Shown here: positions 9,933-18,693 of the stretch, one piece after another
How positions within the stretch are numbered: position 1 is the stretch's first letter
How the letters are laid out: each line of letters opens with the position of its first letter
Assembly (NCBI GenBank): GCA_035529315.1
Contig: DATKWZ010000044.1
Coordinates: 1-36,589, forward strand
Direction: 5' to 3'
Length of the DNA stretch: 36,589 nt
Origin: Anaerolineae bacterium
GTDB lineage: Bacteria; Desulfobacterota; Desulfobacteria; Desulfobacterales; ETH-SRB1
Position numbers and translations under genes: made by a program
Notes under the pieces: generated by a model
Database searches by the model: none
What the model was told of the DNA's origin: nothing
What the model saw: the letters and a program-made list of their open reading frames with translations, nothing else

Positions 9933-10799
9933 ATGACATCACCAAGAACACTTCTTGCAGCCTATGATCTGCATCCTAAAAAGCAGTTTGGTCAGAATTT
10001 TTTATCTGATCCATCTACTGCTGAAAAGATAGCAGGCCTTTCTAAAATTACCTCGGAGGATGTTATTCTGGAACTTGGCGCAGGCCTTGGCGCTCTTACT
10101 ATACCAGCCGCAAAATCAGCAAAAAGACTTTACGCGATCGAAAAGGACCACCGGTTAATCGATATTTTGAAAACAGAACTTCTTGCAAACAGGCTTTCAA
10201 ATGTTGAATTAATAGAAGAGGATATGCTGAAATTTGACATTAAGAATCTGGCGGAAAATGCCGGTCAAAAAATAATAATTATCGGGAATCTTCCCTACAA
10301 CATTTCTTCTCAGATCATTATCAAGCTTATTGAATCCAGAGCTTATGTGATCAGGGCTGTTCTTATGTTTCAGAAAGAACTGGCCATGCGCATCACCGCT
10401 CAGCCTGGTGGCAAGGATTACGGCCGGCTCGCAGTCATGCTTGGGTACTGCGCAAAAATAAAAAAACTCGCGGATGTTAAGGCGCATCAATTTTTTCCAA
10501 AACCAAAGATAGATTCACAGATCCTTGAAATAAAATTTTTAGAAACCATAAAATATCCGGCAAATGATGAAGCATTACTTTTCAGGATCATAAAAGGGGC
10601 CTTTTGCCAGAGGAGAAAAACCCTCAGAAATGCTCTTGCGGGAAGCGAACTGGATATTGACACAAAAACAGCGCAAAACATGCTGGACAAGGCAGGCATT
10701 GATTCTTCCCTGCGTGCCGAGGCTCTGACAATATCTCAGTTTGTAACATTAAGTAATGCATTTAAGAACCTGCAAAGCTCTAACGCGAATATGTTTTGA
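9933..10799 (+). CDS. rsmA: 16S rRNA (adenine(1518)-N6/adenine(1519)-N6)-dimethyltransferase
   Basis: A 288-residue KsgA/RsmA enzyme, normal length for the family. It dimethylates two adjacent adenosines in the 3'-terminal hairpin of 16S rRNA during 30S assembly, using S-adenosylmethionine. Visible motifs are KKQFGQNFLSD at the N-terminus, the SAM loop LELGAGLGALT, the acidic AIEKD ribose contact, and the catalytic NLPYNISS. The C-terminal FFPKPKIDSQ and FCQRRKTLRNAL segments are also typical of the family. Only a weak AAGAG precedes the ATG, which may rely on translational coupling to the DUF2062 gene 15 bp upstream. It separates the DUF2062 gene from the redox operon, whose first gene starts 44 bp downstream. 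Confidence 0.97.
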   Translation: MTSPRTLLAAYDLHPKKQFGQNFLSDPSTAEKIAGLSKITSEDVILELGAGLGALTIPAAKSAKRLYAIEKDHRLIDILKTELLANRLSNVELIEEDMLKFDIKNLAENAGQKIIIIGNLPYNISSQIIIKLIESRAYVIRAVLMFQKELAMRITAQPGGKDYGRLAVMLGYCAKIKKLADVKAHQFFPKPKIDSQILEIKFLETIKYPANDEALLFRIIKGAFCQRRKTLRNALAGSELDIDTKTAQNMLDKAGIDSSLRAEALTISQFVTLSNAFKNLQSSNANMF

Positions 10800-10843
10800 G
10801 CATAAGCTAATAACCAGCGAACTTAAAACAAGAGGCAGCTATC

Positions 10844-11392
10844 ATGGATGAAAAGAATCTTCAGGATATATTTTATGATACAGTATATGGCAGAAAGATT
10901 TTGAAATGTATACAATGCGGCACATGCAGCGCCTCTTGTCCACTGACAGGTCTTATGGAACATGGCCCCAGGGAGCTTTTTGCTCTAATTCGTGACGGAG
11001 ATATGGAAAAGGCTCTGCGATCCGAGACCCCATGGTATTGCGTTTCCTGCTATCAGTGCGTGGCCCGCTGTCCGCAGGAAATTCCTGTAATAGACCTGAT
11101 GTACTGCCTGAAGCGCATGTCAAAGGAGCACGGCCTGGTTCCGGGTTCGCACAAGATGCCTGACCTTTACCAGGCATTTTCTCAGGCAGTGTATAGTCAT
11201 GGAAGGATTTCCGAGGCTATGGTGATGGCTCATTATGGAATACTGCATCCTGTTGATGCTTTCAAAAACATATCCGTAGCTCTGCAACTTCTAAAAAGGA
11301 AGCGGCTTGAATTTTTTCCCCGGCAGATAATTGGACGAAGGTGGATTGCGCAGCTTCCTGCCGGTGAGAAAGTGAGAAAGGATATACAGTGA
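10844..11392 (+). CDS. hdrC: Heterodisulfide reductase subunit C-like ferredoxin protein
   Basis: A 182-residue protein with two [4Fe-4S] ligand sets: C22-C25-C28-C32 followed by Pro, and C66-C69-C72-C76 followed by Pro. This is the HdrC layout, an electron wire between HdrA and the catalytic HdrB. AGAGG lies upstream of the ATG. The stop overlaps the GTG start of hdrB (GTGA), so the two are translationally coupled, as expected for an HdrBC pair. In methanogens HdrBC reduces the CoM-CoB heterodisulfide. In sulfate reducers that substrate is absent and the disulfide or other acceptor is not known for most HdrBC pairs, so the substrate here is open. Confidence 0.9.
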   Translation: MDEKNLQDIFYDTVYGRKILKCIQCGTCSASCPLTGLMEHGPRELFALIRDGDMEKALRSETPWYCVSCYQCVARCPQEIPVIDLMYCLKRMSKEHGLVPGSHKMPDLYQAFSQAVYSHGRISEAMVMAHYGILHPVDAFKNISVALQLLKRKRLEFFPRQIIGRRWIAQLPAGEKVRKDIQ

Positions 11393-12237
11393 AATACGGT
11401 TTTTTCCCGGGATGTTCTTATAATTCTGCCGCCGGATACAGGCAGTCGGTGGATGCGATAAACCGTTTAATGGAAATAGATCTGATTGAAATTCCGGATT
11501 GGAACTGTTGCGGTGCAACGGCTTTCTTCAGTCTTGACGAATTCAAGGCTCTGGCGCTCACCGCAAGGCTCTTTGCCTTGGCACAGGCAAGCGGGTTTCG
11601 AGAAATTGTTACGGTTTGCAATGCCTGTTATACCACCCTCCGCAAGGCAAACCAGATTCTAAGCAGCAATCCCGAAACTGTCTCCAGAATCAATAAAGAG
11701 CTTTCAAAAGAGGGTCTTTTGATGGAAGGAAATTTTACAGTCCGTCATTATCTTGAGGTTCTTTATAATGATGTGCCTGCAGAAAAATGGTCAAAAAATC
11801 TGACCGAAAAATTCAAGAATTATAAGGTGGCATGCTATTATGGCTGCCAGCTTACCAGGCCCTGGGGTGATCTTGATCATATGGAGCAACCCACAATTCT
11901 TGACCGTTTTATTGAGAGACTTGGTTTTCTGCCTGTTGATCATTCAGCCAGGACAATTTGCTGCGGGGCATCCCATACGGTTTCCTATGCAGATGAATGC
12001 GGTTTGCTTGTCTCCCGTATTATCCGTGAAGTCCACGCCAAGGGTGGGCATATGATAACAACCTTATGCCCCCTGTGTCAGTTCAACCTCGATTCGTGGC
12101 AGAAAAATTTAACTCATCCAATTCCCGTCCCCTTTTTTACGCAGCTTGCCGGTCTTGCCCTTGGCCTTAATCCGACAGAGCTGGGGCTGAATAAACTGCT
12201 CGTACCGATTAACAAGGTTTTAAGCCGGGAATTATGA
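11389..12237 (+). CDS. hdrB: Heterodisulfide reductase subunit B-like protein
   Basis: A 282-residue protein with two cysteine-rich CCG domains. The first shows C9, C40-C41-G and C77-x-x-C80; the second shows CYYGCQLTRP, TICCGASH and TLCPLCQ. These cysteines hold the two non-cubane [4Fe-4S] clusters that perform disulfide chemistry in characterised HdrB. The GTG start is supported by an AAGGA 7 nt upstream and by its 4-bp overlap with hdrC. The stop in turn overlaps the hdrA ATG (ATGA). Both CCG motifs are intact, so the protein should be catalytic rather than structural. The physiological substrate is not deducible from sequence. Confidence 0.92.
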   Translation: MKYGFFPGCSYNSAAGYRQSVDAINRLMEIDLIEIPDWNCCGATAFFSLDEFKALALTARLFALAQASGFREIVTVCNACYTTLRKANQILSSNPETVSRINKELSKEGLLMEGNFTVRHYLEVLYNDVPAEKWSKNLTEKFKNYKVACYYGCQLTRPWGDLDHMEQPTILDRFIERLGFLPVDHSARTICCGASHTVSYADECGLLVSRIIREVHAKGGHMITTLCPLCQFNLDSWQKNLTHPIPVPFFTQLAGLALGLNPTELGLNKLLVPINKVLSREL

Positions 12238-14228
12238 AATATAAAAAACCAAAAATCGGGGTATATATTTGCCATTGTGGAATGAACATAGCGTCAAAGG
12301 TTGACGTTGAGTCGGTGGTTGAATTTGCCGGGAAGCTGGATCATGTTGCTGTAGCCCGTGAGTATAAGTTTATGTGCTCCAGTCCAGGGCAGCAAATGAT
12401 TGACAACGACATCAAAAAACTCGGACTAAACCGAGTAGTGGTGGCATCATGCTCCCCCAGAATGCATGAGTTGACCTTTAAAAAAGCTTGTGAAAAAGCA
12501 GGCATAAATCCTCATTATTTCCAGATGGCAAACATTCGTGAGCAGTCCTCATGGGTAACCAGGGACCCGGAAGAAGCCACGGCCAAGGCAAAGGATCTTG
12601 TTGCCGCCGCAGTTGCAAGGGTTGCCTTCCACCGTCCTTTACAGAGCCGTGAAGTGGCTGTAAAAAAGTCCATTCTTGTCATAGGCGGAGGTATTGCAGG
12701 CATGCAGTCCGCACTTTCAGCTGCCGAATCCGGCTACAGGGTTTATCTTGTTGAGCGTGAACCATCAATCGGCGGCCACATGGCCAAGTTTGACAAAACA
12801 TTCCCTACCCTTGACTGTGCTGCATGCATAATGACTCCTAAAATGGTCGCTGTTGATCAGCATGAAAACATTGAGCTCCTTACTTACAGTGAAGTAGTTT
12901 CTATCGAAGGTTTTATCGGAAATTTTAAAGCAAAAATACTTAAAAAACCACGTTATGTTAATGAAGATAAATGTACGGGCTGCGGCGTGTGTATGGAAAA
13001 ATGCCCTGCAAGGAAGATCCCCAGTGAATTCAATGAACGACTTACCACCAGAACGGCTATCTATTCTCCATTTCCCCAGGCGGTTCCAAGGACGCCGGTA
13101 ATTGATCCTGAACAATGCCGCGTCCTTGCAAAGAATAAACGCTGCGGAGTCTGCCGGAAATTCTGTGAAGCCGGTGCCATAGACCTTGAGCAAAAGCCTC
13201 GGTATCTGGATATAGAGGTCGGGGCAGTAATTGTTGCCACAGGATTTAAGGCGTTTGATCCCACACCTCTGACAAATTACGGATATGGGCGTTTCCCTGA
13301 AGTTTATACCAGCCTTGAATTTGAGCGGCTCAACAATGCTACAGGTCCTACTTCCGGCAAAATCCTTATGAAAAACGGTCAGGCTCCAAAAAAAGTAGCT
13401 ATAATTCACTGTGTAGGATCGCGCGATGTAAGATACCGTAAATATTGTTCTCGAGTCTGCTGCATGTATTCAATGAAGTTCGCCCATCTTTTAAGAGAAA
13501 AAACAGACGCGGAAGTTTGGGAATTTTATATAGATATACGGTCTCCGGGTAAACTGTATGAGGAATTTTACAACCGTGTTCAGGAAGAAGGGGTTCACCT
13601 TGTCCGCGGCAGGGTGGCTGAGGTGACAGATATACCCGACAATCAGGAAGATTTTGGTCGTCTGACTGTTATTGCAGAGAACACCCTGACACGGCAGGCA
13701 AAAAGGCTGCTGGTTGACATGGTGATCCTTAGCGTTGGCCTGGAGCCCGCCGAAGGCTCGAAAGATGTTGCAAGGCTTGTCGGCATATCAACAGATGGAG
13801 ACGGGTGGATGACCGAGCTGCACGCAAAACTTGCACCGGTCGCCACACCGGTCGGCGGAATTTTTCTTGCGGGGTGCTGCCAGGGGCCTAAAGATATTCC
13901 AGATACTGTGGCACAGGCTATGGCAGCGGCAGGAGAGGCTACGTCCCTGCTGTCCAAAGGCACGGTCAGTACGAAAACCGAGATATCTTATATTGATCCC
14001 GACCTATGTGCGGGCTGCCAGACATGTTTGCAGGTCTGCGCATATTCTGCGATACAATTTGATGCTGGACGCTGTGTTTCAGTTGTAAATGACGCATTGT
14101 GCCAGGGATGCGGCAGCTGTTCCGTTGCTTGCCCCAGCGGTGCTGCCGGAGTCAAGCATTTTACAGATAAACAGGTAATGGAAGAGATGGAGGCTATTCT
14201 TATTCAGGAGTGTATATATGACAGATGA
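12234..14228 (+). CDS. hdrA: Heterodisulfide reductase subunit A-like flavoprotein (electron-bifurcating)
   Basis: A 664-residue HdrA of canonical layout and length. The N-terminal domain has C13/C15 and the ASCSPRMHE segment. The FAD-binding GGGIAG motif is at 151-156, followed by the LDCAACIMTPKM cluster segment (C195, C198). Inserted ferredoxin-like cysteines follow: C247-C250-C253-C257 and C295/C304/C307/C311. Two [4Fe-4S] motifs (CAGCQTCLQVC and CQGCGSCSVAC) close the C-terminus. HdrA is the bifurcating subunit: its FAD splits electron pairs between a low-potential ferredoxin and the HdrBC branch. Its ATG overlaps the hdrB stop, and its own end overlaps mvhD by 11 bp, so hdrC-hdrB-hdrA-mvhD are one translational unit. 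No in-frame TGA replaces a cysteine here, unlike in the last gene of the operon. Confidence 0.95.
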   Translation: MKYKKPKIGVYICHCGMNIASKVDVESVVEFAGKLDHVAVAREYKFMCSSPGQQMIDNDIKKLGLNRVVVASCSPRMHELTFKKACEKAGINPHYFQMANIREQSSWVTRDPEEATAKAKDLVAAAVARVAFHRPLQSREVAVKKSILVIGGGIAGMQSALSAAESGYRVYLVEREPSIGGHMAKFDKTFPTLDCAACIMTPKMVAVDQHENIELLTYSEVVSIEGFIGNFKAKILKKPRYVNEDKCTGCGVCMEKCPARKIPSEFNERLTTRTAIYSPFPQAVPRTPVIDPEQCRVLAKNKRCGVCRKFCEAGAIDLEQKPRYLDIEVGAVIVATGFKAFDPTPLTNYGYGRFPEVYTSLEFERLNNATGPTSGKILMKNGQAPKKVAIIHCVGSRDVRYRKYCSRVCCMYSMKFAHLLREKTDAEVWEFYIDIRSPGKLYEEFYNRVQEEGVHLVRGRVAEVTDIPDNQEDFGRLTVIAENTLTRQAKRLLVDMVILSVGLEPAEGSKDVARLVGISTDGDGWMTELHAKLAPVATPVGGIFLAGCCQGPKDIPDTVAQAMAAAGEATSLLSKGTVSTKTEISYIDPDLCAGCQTCLQVCAYSAIQFDAGRCVSVVNDALCQGCGSCSVACPSGAAGVKHFTDKQVMEEMEAILIQECIYDR

Positions 14229-14643
14229 TTTTGAACCTAAAATAATTGTTCTGGTTTGTAACTGGTGCACCTATACAGCCGCGGACCTTGCCGGCACCTC
14301 AAGACTTGCCTATCCGGCGAATATACGCATAATACGGCTTATGTGCACCGGCATGATAGATTCAAAATATATTTTAAAGGCATTTCTTGATGGAGCGGAC
14401 GGAGTATTTATAGGTGGTTGTCATCCCGGAGACTGTCACTATATCAATGGGAATCTCAAGGCTAAAAAGCGGATTTCCGGGATTAGAAAAATCGTGGAAC
14501 AGTTCGGGTTCGATCCCAAGCGTCTCAGGCTTCGCTGGATAGGAGCCAGCGAAGGACCGGAGTTTCAACAAAACATGACCGAATTTGTTGAGTCAATAAA
14601 GGCCCTCGGGCCCACAAGTGTGAAAGACCGTATGATCCTTTAA
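14218..14643 (+). CDS. mvhD: MvhD-like hydrogenase/Hdr iron-sulfur (delta) subunit
   Basis: A 141-residue protein matching the MvhD/FlpD family in length and motifs: CNWCTYTAADLAG (C14, C17), LMCTG (C43) and GCHPGDCHY (C68, C73). These cysteines bind the [2Fe-2S] cluster that hands electrons from a hydrogenase, formate dehydrogenase or other donor to HdrA. The start overlaps the end of hdrA by 11 bp. No hydrogenase large or small subunit lies in the window, so the electron donor is either encoded elsewhere or is the FrhB/FdhB-like protein immediately downstream. Confidence 0.93.
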   Translation: MTDDFEPKIIVLVCNWCTYTAADLAGTSRLAYPANIRIIRLMCTGMIDSKYILKAFLDGADGVFIGGCHPGDCHYINGNLKAKKRISGIRKIVEQFGFDPKRLRLRWIGASEGPEFQQNMTEFVESIKALGPTSVKDRMIL

Positions 14644-14656
14644 TAAAGAGGTAAAC

Positions 14657-15757
14657 ATGACAATGTACGCCATTTTGGAAACAAATAATAACCCTTCGGC
14701 GGCTGTTAGAACTATTCTGCAAAAAATGCTTTCAGAAAAGATAGTGGATTCTGTGCTGGTGCTATCCAAAACACCGTATTCATCTTTACCGATGCCGACT
14801 TTAATCACGGATACTGAAAAGATGGAGCAGGCAGAGCCTCTGGCGCCTGCAGCTCCTTTCAATGCCGCACGCCAGGCTGCTTCTGTTTTAAGATATCCTA
14901 CAGGGGGGAAAAAGGCGGTTGTCCTCAGACCTTGTGAAATCAGGGCATTGATTGAACTTGCAAAGCTGAAACAATGCGTGCTTGACGAAGCAATAATCAT
15001 TGGAATTGATTGTCTGGGACGTATTGAAAACAATATTTATCTGGAGCTTGCTGCACAGAAAGAGGATATTTCTTCCGCATTTTACAATGATTCGGCTTTG
15101 CAGAACCGCATTACCGGTATTTGCAAGGCCTGTGAGCATTTCAGGCCTGAAGGGGCCGATCTTACAGTCTGTCTTCTGGGTACACCGGTAATGGAGAAGA
15201 TCGGACTGCTGGCAGGAACCAGGGCAGGCGAAAACATTATAAAAAGCCTCGGGCTTTCAGCCGTGGAACAGCCGGTTAAACGGGAGAATGCAATAAATGA
15301 GCTTCTTAAGAAAAGGATTGAGGCAAGGGATGCCCTTTTTAGCGAGACAACGGAAAAGATAAAAGATATTGAAAAATTTCAGAAGATGATAGCCAATTGC
15401 CTTAACTGCTATAACTGCAGAACAGCCTGTCCTGTCTGTTATTGCAAGGAGTGTGTATTCCTTACCGATGTATTTGTTCACGAGCCGGAAGTTTTGCAAA
15501 GGCGCGCTGCCAAAAAAGGGGCTGTAAAATTGCCTGCAGATACTACAATGTTTCATATGACCAGGCTTGCTCATATGAGCCATGCATGTGTAGGTTGTGG
15601 ACAATGCAGCAGCGTTTGTCCCAGCAGCATTCCGGTTGCCGACATATTTAAGACCGTGTCTGCAAAGGTTCAGGAATTATATGACTACGTGCCGGGCCGT
15701 GATATTTCAGAATCAATACCATACCTGGTTTTTGAAAAAGAGTCTTCCGATGGATAA
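14657..15757 (+). CDS. FrhB/FdhB-like iron-sulfur flavoprotein subunit with two C-terminal ferredoxin motifs
   Basis: A 366-residue protein. Residues about 75-190 (RYPTGGKKAVVLRPCEIRALIEL, then IIIGIDCLG) resemble the flavin domain of the coenzyme F420 hydrogenase / formate dehydrogenase beta-subunit family. Residues 248-266 carry an unusually dense cysteine set (C248, C251, C254, C258, C261, C263, C266), and a second [4Fe-4S] motif is at C311-C314-C317-C321. An AGAGG precedes the ATG by 7 nt. The end overlaps the start of the tandem HdrA gene by 8 bp. Family members move electrons between a flavin cofactor and Fe-S clusters. Here it is probably the electron entry or exit module of the Hdr complex; the partner (NAD(P)H, ferredoxin or another carrier) cannot be read from sequence. 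Confidence 0.8.
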   Translation: MTMYAILETNNNPSAAVRTILQKMLSEKIVDSVLVLSKTPYSSLPMPTLITDTEKMEQAEPLAPAAPFNAARQAASVLRYPTGGKKAVVLRPCEIRALIELAKLKQCVLDEAIIIGIDCLGRIENNIYLELAAQKEDISSAFYNDSALQNRITGICKACEHFRPEGADLTVCLLGTPVMEKIGLLAGTRAGENIIKSLGLSAVEQPVKRENAINELLKKRIEARDALFSETTEKIKDIEKFQKMIANCLNCYNCRTACPVCYCKECVFLTDVFVHEPEVLQRRAAKKGAVKLPADTTMFHMTRLAHMSHACVGCGQCSSVCPSSIPVADIFKTVSAKVQELYDYVPGRDISESIPYLVFEKESSDG

Positions 15758-18692
15758 TCAAACAGCTAAAATACTGGTTGTTGGTGCTGGAATAAGCGGA
15801 ATCCGTGCAGCGCTCGATTTTGCAAATATGGGCTATCATGTGTGTATCATTGAAAAATCACCGGGCGTTGGAGGAATTCTTACGCAACTTGATTACCAAT
15901 TCCCTGATAATCATTGCGGAATGTGTCGTATGCTTCCAATGATTGATCGTGATATTTGCTCTCAATTCTGCTTAAGAAAAGGCCTTTTTCACGACAACAT
16001 CACTGTTCTTACTTCAACTGAAATGGTTTCGATAGAGGGCAATCCAGGTCATTTGAAAGTAGTTCTTTCCAGACAACCAGGGGGAGTTGACCCTGAGTTA
16101 TGCTCTAACTGCGGAGCCTGCGAGAAAGTCTGCCCGGTGACGGTTCCAGATACCTTCAACGCTGGTTTAGTAGAACGCAGGGCTATTTGTCTTCCTGTAC
16201 CGCATCAGACAATAAGCGCTTATTCAATAGACTGGGATGCATGCACAAAGTGCGGCGAATGTGAGAAAGCATGCCCTGCCGGCGCGATAAAAATGGATAG
16301 CGAAACTGAAGTCTTTGAAATGGAAGATGTGGCAGTAGTTATTCTTGCAACAGGCACAAAGCTGTTCAATCCGGATTCTGTGGATCTCTATGGCTACGGG
16401 GGTTTCCCGAACGTTGTTACTTCTACTGCCTTTGAGAGGATACTGAGCAGCAGCGGCCCATATAAAGGGCGGTTTGTAAGACCTTCCGATGGAAGAGAGA
16501 TAAAAAGGGTTGCATGGATTCAATGCGTTGGGTCCAGAAATGTTATGACAGGCGCTGATTATTGCTCCAACGCCTGTTGTATGTTTGCAATCAAAGAGGC
16601 CCTCCTTGCGCGCGAGAAAATGGCAAAAGATGCTGAGACAATAATTTTTTATATGGATATGCGGACTTTTGGGCGCGATTTCCAGCGATATCGTGACAGA
16701 GCAGAAAAGGAATCCGGCGTACGTTTTGTCCGATGCCGCCCGCACAGCATTGAGCCTGGAGATAATCCAGGCGACCTCCGGCTAAGATATGTGGATTCAA
16801 AACAGAGGCCGATAGAAGAGGACTTTGATATGGTAGTCCTTTCAACCGGCAAGGAACCGGAACAAAAGTTGCCTGATTATGCGCAGCATGAAGGGGTTTT
16901 TGTAGTTGAATCGGCTCGGAATCTCAAGGATATCTCAGGGTCTGTTATAGGAGCAGAAGTTGCTGCAGGCAGAGCATTCCGAATGTTAAAGAAACTGGGA
17001 GTTACGCCCCCTGATGCCGGCACACAAGAGAAGATGGCCGGACATGCAAAAGCATTTGAAGACAGGCCTCTGGTTCAGGTGGTTTTGTGTGAATGTGACC
17101 GAATTCCTGATATTGGTTCGCTGATGGACCGGTTGAAGCCGGAGCTGGAGAAATTTCCCGGCAGGTTGAATATTGTCAGGATAAAACCGCTTTGCAACGA
17201 CAAAGGATTGGACGAGGTAAAGCGAATAACAGGCGAAAATGCTGCAAACAGGCTGCTTTTTGCAGCATGCAATAAATACGTTTTAAGGCCAGGGTTAAAA
17301 AAACTTGAGGAAGATACCGGGCTTTTCCCGTCACTTGTGGAAGTAGTTGATATTCAGCCATATAAAGAACGCGGTTTTGATTCTCTGATCAAAGAGCTGG
17401 AAATGGCAATTAGTAGATTACGATCGAGAAGAGTACTGAATGAAAACTCGCGCGCTGTTGAAGGCAGGGCTCTGGTTGTTGGAAGTGGTCCCGCTGGTTT
17501 ATCTGCTGCTTTAGCTCTGGCGGATAATAACATTAAGGTAGTTCTGGTTGAAAAGTCCGAAACCCTTGGCGGAAACCTGAAATATATCCACGATGATGAA
17601 CTGAAACAATCTATTGAGGCGATTTTAAATGAAGTAGAAAATAACTCGGCAATTAAAATTCTTAAAGGTGCTGAGCTGATGAGTAGTTTCGGCATACCAG
17701 GTCAATTCACTTCAAAAATAAGCCGGAGATCAGGGGGCGAGAAAACAATACATCACGGCGTGACAATACTTGCGACAGGAGGTAAACCAGCTCAAACAGA
17801 TTCTTACAATATTGCTAATCATAAGCGGGTTGTGACCCTTTTTGAGATGGAAAAAATCATAAATGACCCTTCTTTTGCAAAGCAGCCTGTGAAGTCCGTG
17901 GTTATGATTCAATGCGCAGGGACAAGGGAGGAACCCCGAAACTATTGCAGCAGAATATGCTGTATTAGTGCTCTTAATAATGCCATGAAGATTAAACAGA
18001 TTCATCCTGAATCCGAGGTTTACATCTTCTACAGGGACATGATGACCTATGGAGATTCGGAAAGTATATATACTGAAGCGCGAACAAAGGGGATTATGTT
18101 TATACCTTTTGATTTGAACTCAAAGCCGGAAGTGGTTATTGAGTCTGATGGGCCGGTAGTGAAAGGATTTGATCCTTTTCTTGGAGTTCAGGTAAATCTT
18201 AAACCGGACTGGATATCTCTTGCAGTTGGAGTTGTTCCGAATCCTGCCGAAGATCTGGTAAAGATTTTTGGTATTGAAATAACACAGGACGGTTTCATCA
18301 AAGAGGCTGACAGCAAGTGGAGGCCTGTGGATACAGGTCAAGAGGGGGTTTTTGTGTGTGGGCTGGCAAGGGCACCTGCAAGAGCGGAAGAAGCCATGCA
18401 GGAAGGAGAGGCGGCGGCGCAACGGGCATTACGCATATTGTCCAGGAATGAAATCACTCCCCAGCGGCTTACAGCACGTGTCCGTCATTCTATCTGTTCT
18501 GCATGCGGGTTATGCATAGAGGTCTGTCCTTTTAATGCGCGTTATATGGATATAGAGGAAGGAAAGATCATGGTGGACATTGCTTCGTGCCAGGGATGCG
18601 GAGCATGTGCTGCAATATGCCCGAACAGCGCTACATTAATGGTTGATTTTGAAGATGATGGAATAATGAATGTCATAGAGGCTGCGTTATAA
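15750..18692 (+). CDS. Tandem HdrA-like flavoprotein (two fused HdrA cores)
   Basis: A 980-residue fusion of two HdrA-type units. Unit 1 starts directly with the FAD loop GAGISGI near residue 10, has the cluster-like CGMC...C...C segment (residues about 55-75) and two [4Fe-4S] motifs (CSNCGACEKVC and CTKCGECEKAC). Residues about 443-560 resemble the HdrA N-terminal domain (CECDRIPD, then FAACNKYVLRP). Unit 2 begins with a second FAD loop GSGPAG at about 575, lacks the CAAC-type segment, and ends in two [4Fe-4S] motifs (CSACGLCIEVC and CQGCGACAAIC). The ATG inside the upstream stop region (GATGGATAA) is chosen because it places the FAD fold at the N-terminus; an in-frame extension of 51 codons lies wholly within the upstream gene and has no homologous look. 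Two flavins plus at least four clusters suit electron bifurcation or wiring between two Hdr modules. Confidence 0.88.
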   Translation: MDNQTAKILVVGAGISGIRAALDFANMGYHVCIIEKSPGVGGILTQLDYQFPDNHCGMCRMLPMIDRDICSQFCLRKGLFHDNITVLTSTEMVSIEGNPGHLKVVLSRQPGGVDPELCSNCGACEKVCPVTVPDTFNAGLVERRAICLPVPHQTISAYSIDWDACTKCGECEKACPAGAIKMDSETEVFEMEDVAVVILATGTKLFNPDSVDLYGYGGFPNVVTSTAFERILSSSGPYKGRFVRPSDGREIKRVAWIQCVGSRNVMTGADYCSNACCMFAIKEALLAREKMAKDAETIIFYMDMRTFGRDFQRYRDRAEKESGVRFVRCRPHSIEPGDNPGDLRLRYVDSKQRPIEEDFDMVVLSTGKEPEQKLPDYAQHEGVFVVESARNLKDISGSVIGAEVAAGRAFRMLKKLGVTPPDAGTQEKMAGHAKAFEDRPLVQVVLCECDRIPDIGSLMDRLKPELEKFPGRLNIVRIKPLCNDKGLDEVKRITGENAANRLLFAACNKYVLRPGLKKLEEDTGLFPSLVEVVDIQPYKERGFDSLIKELEMAISRLRSRRVLNENSRAVEGRALVVGSGPAGLSAALALADNNIKVVLVEKSETLGGNLKYIHDDELKQSIEAILNEVENNSAIKILKGAELMSSFGIPGQFTSKISRRSGGEKTIHHGVTILATGGKPAQTDSYNIANHKRVVTLFEMEKIINDPSFAKQPVKSVVMIQCAGTREEPRNYCSRICCISALNNAMKIKQIHPESEVYIFYRDMMTYGDSESIYTEARTKGIMFIPFDLNSKPEVVIESDGPVVKGFDPFLGVQVNLKPDWISLAVGVVPNPAEDLVKIFGIEITQDGFIKEADSKWRPVDTGQEGVFVCGLARAPARAEEAMQEGEAAAQRALRILSRNEITPQRLTARVRHSICSACGLCIEVCPFNARYMDIEEGKIMVDIASCQGCGACAAICPNSATLMVDFEDDGIMNVIEAAL

Positions 18693-18693
18693 T

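Noticed and set aside
15597..15749. A 51-codon upstream extension of the tandem HdrA frame
   Set aside because: It lies entirely inside the coding region of the upstream FrhB/FdhB-like gene, and the FAD loop is at the normal N-terminal distance only from the ATG at 15750.
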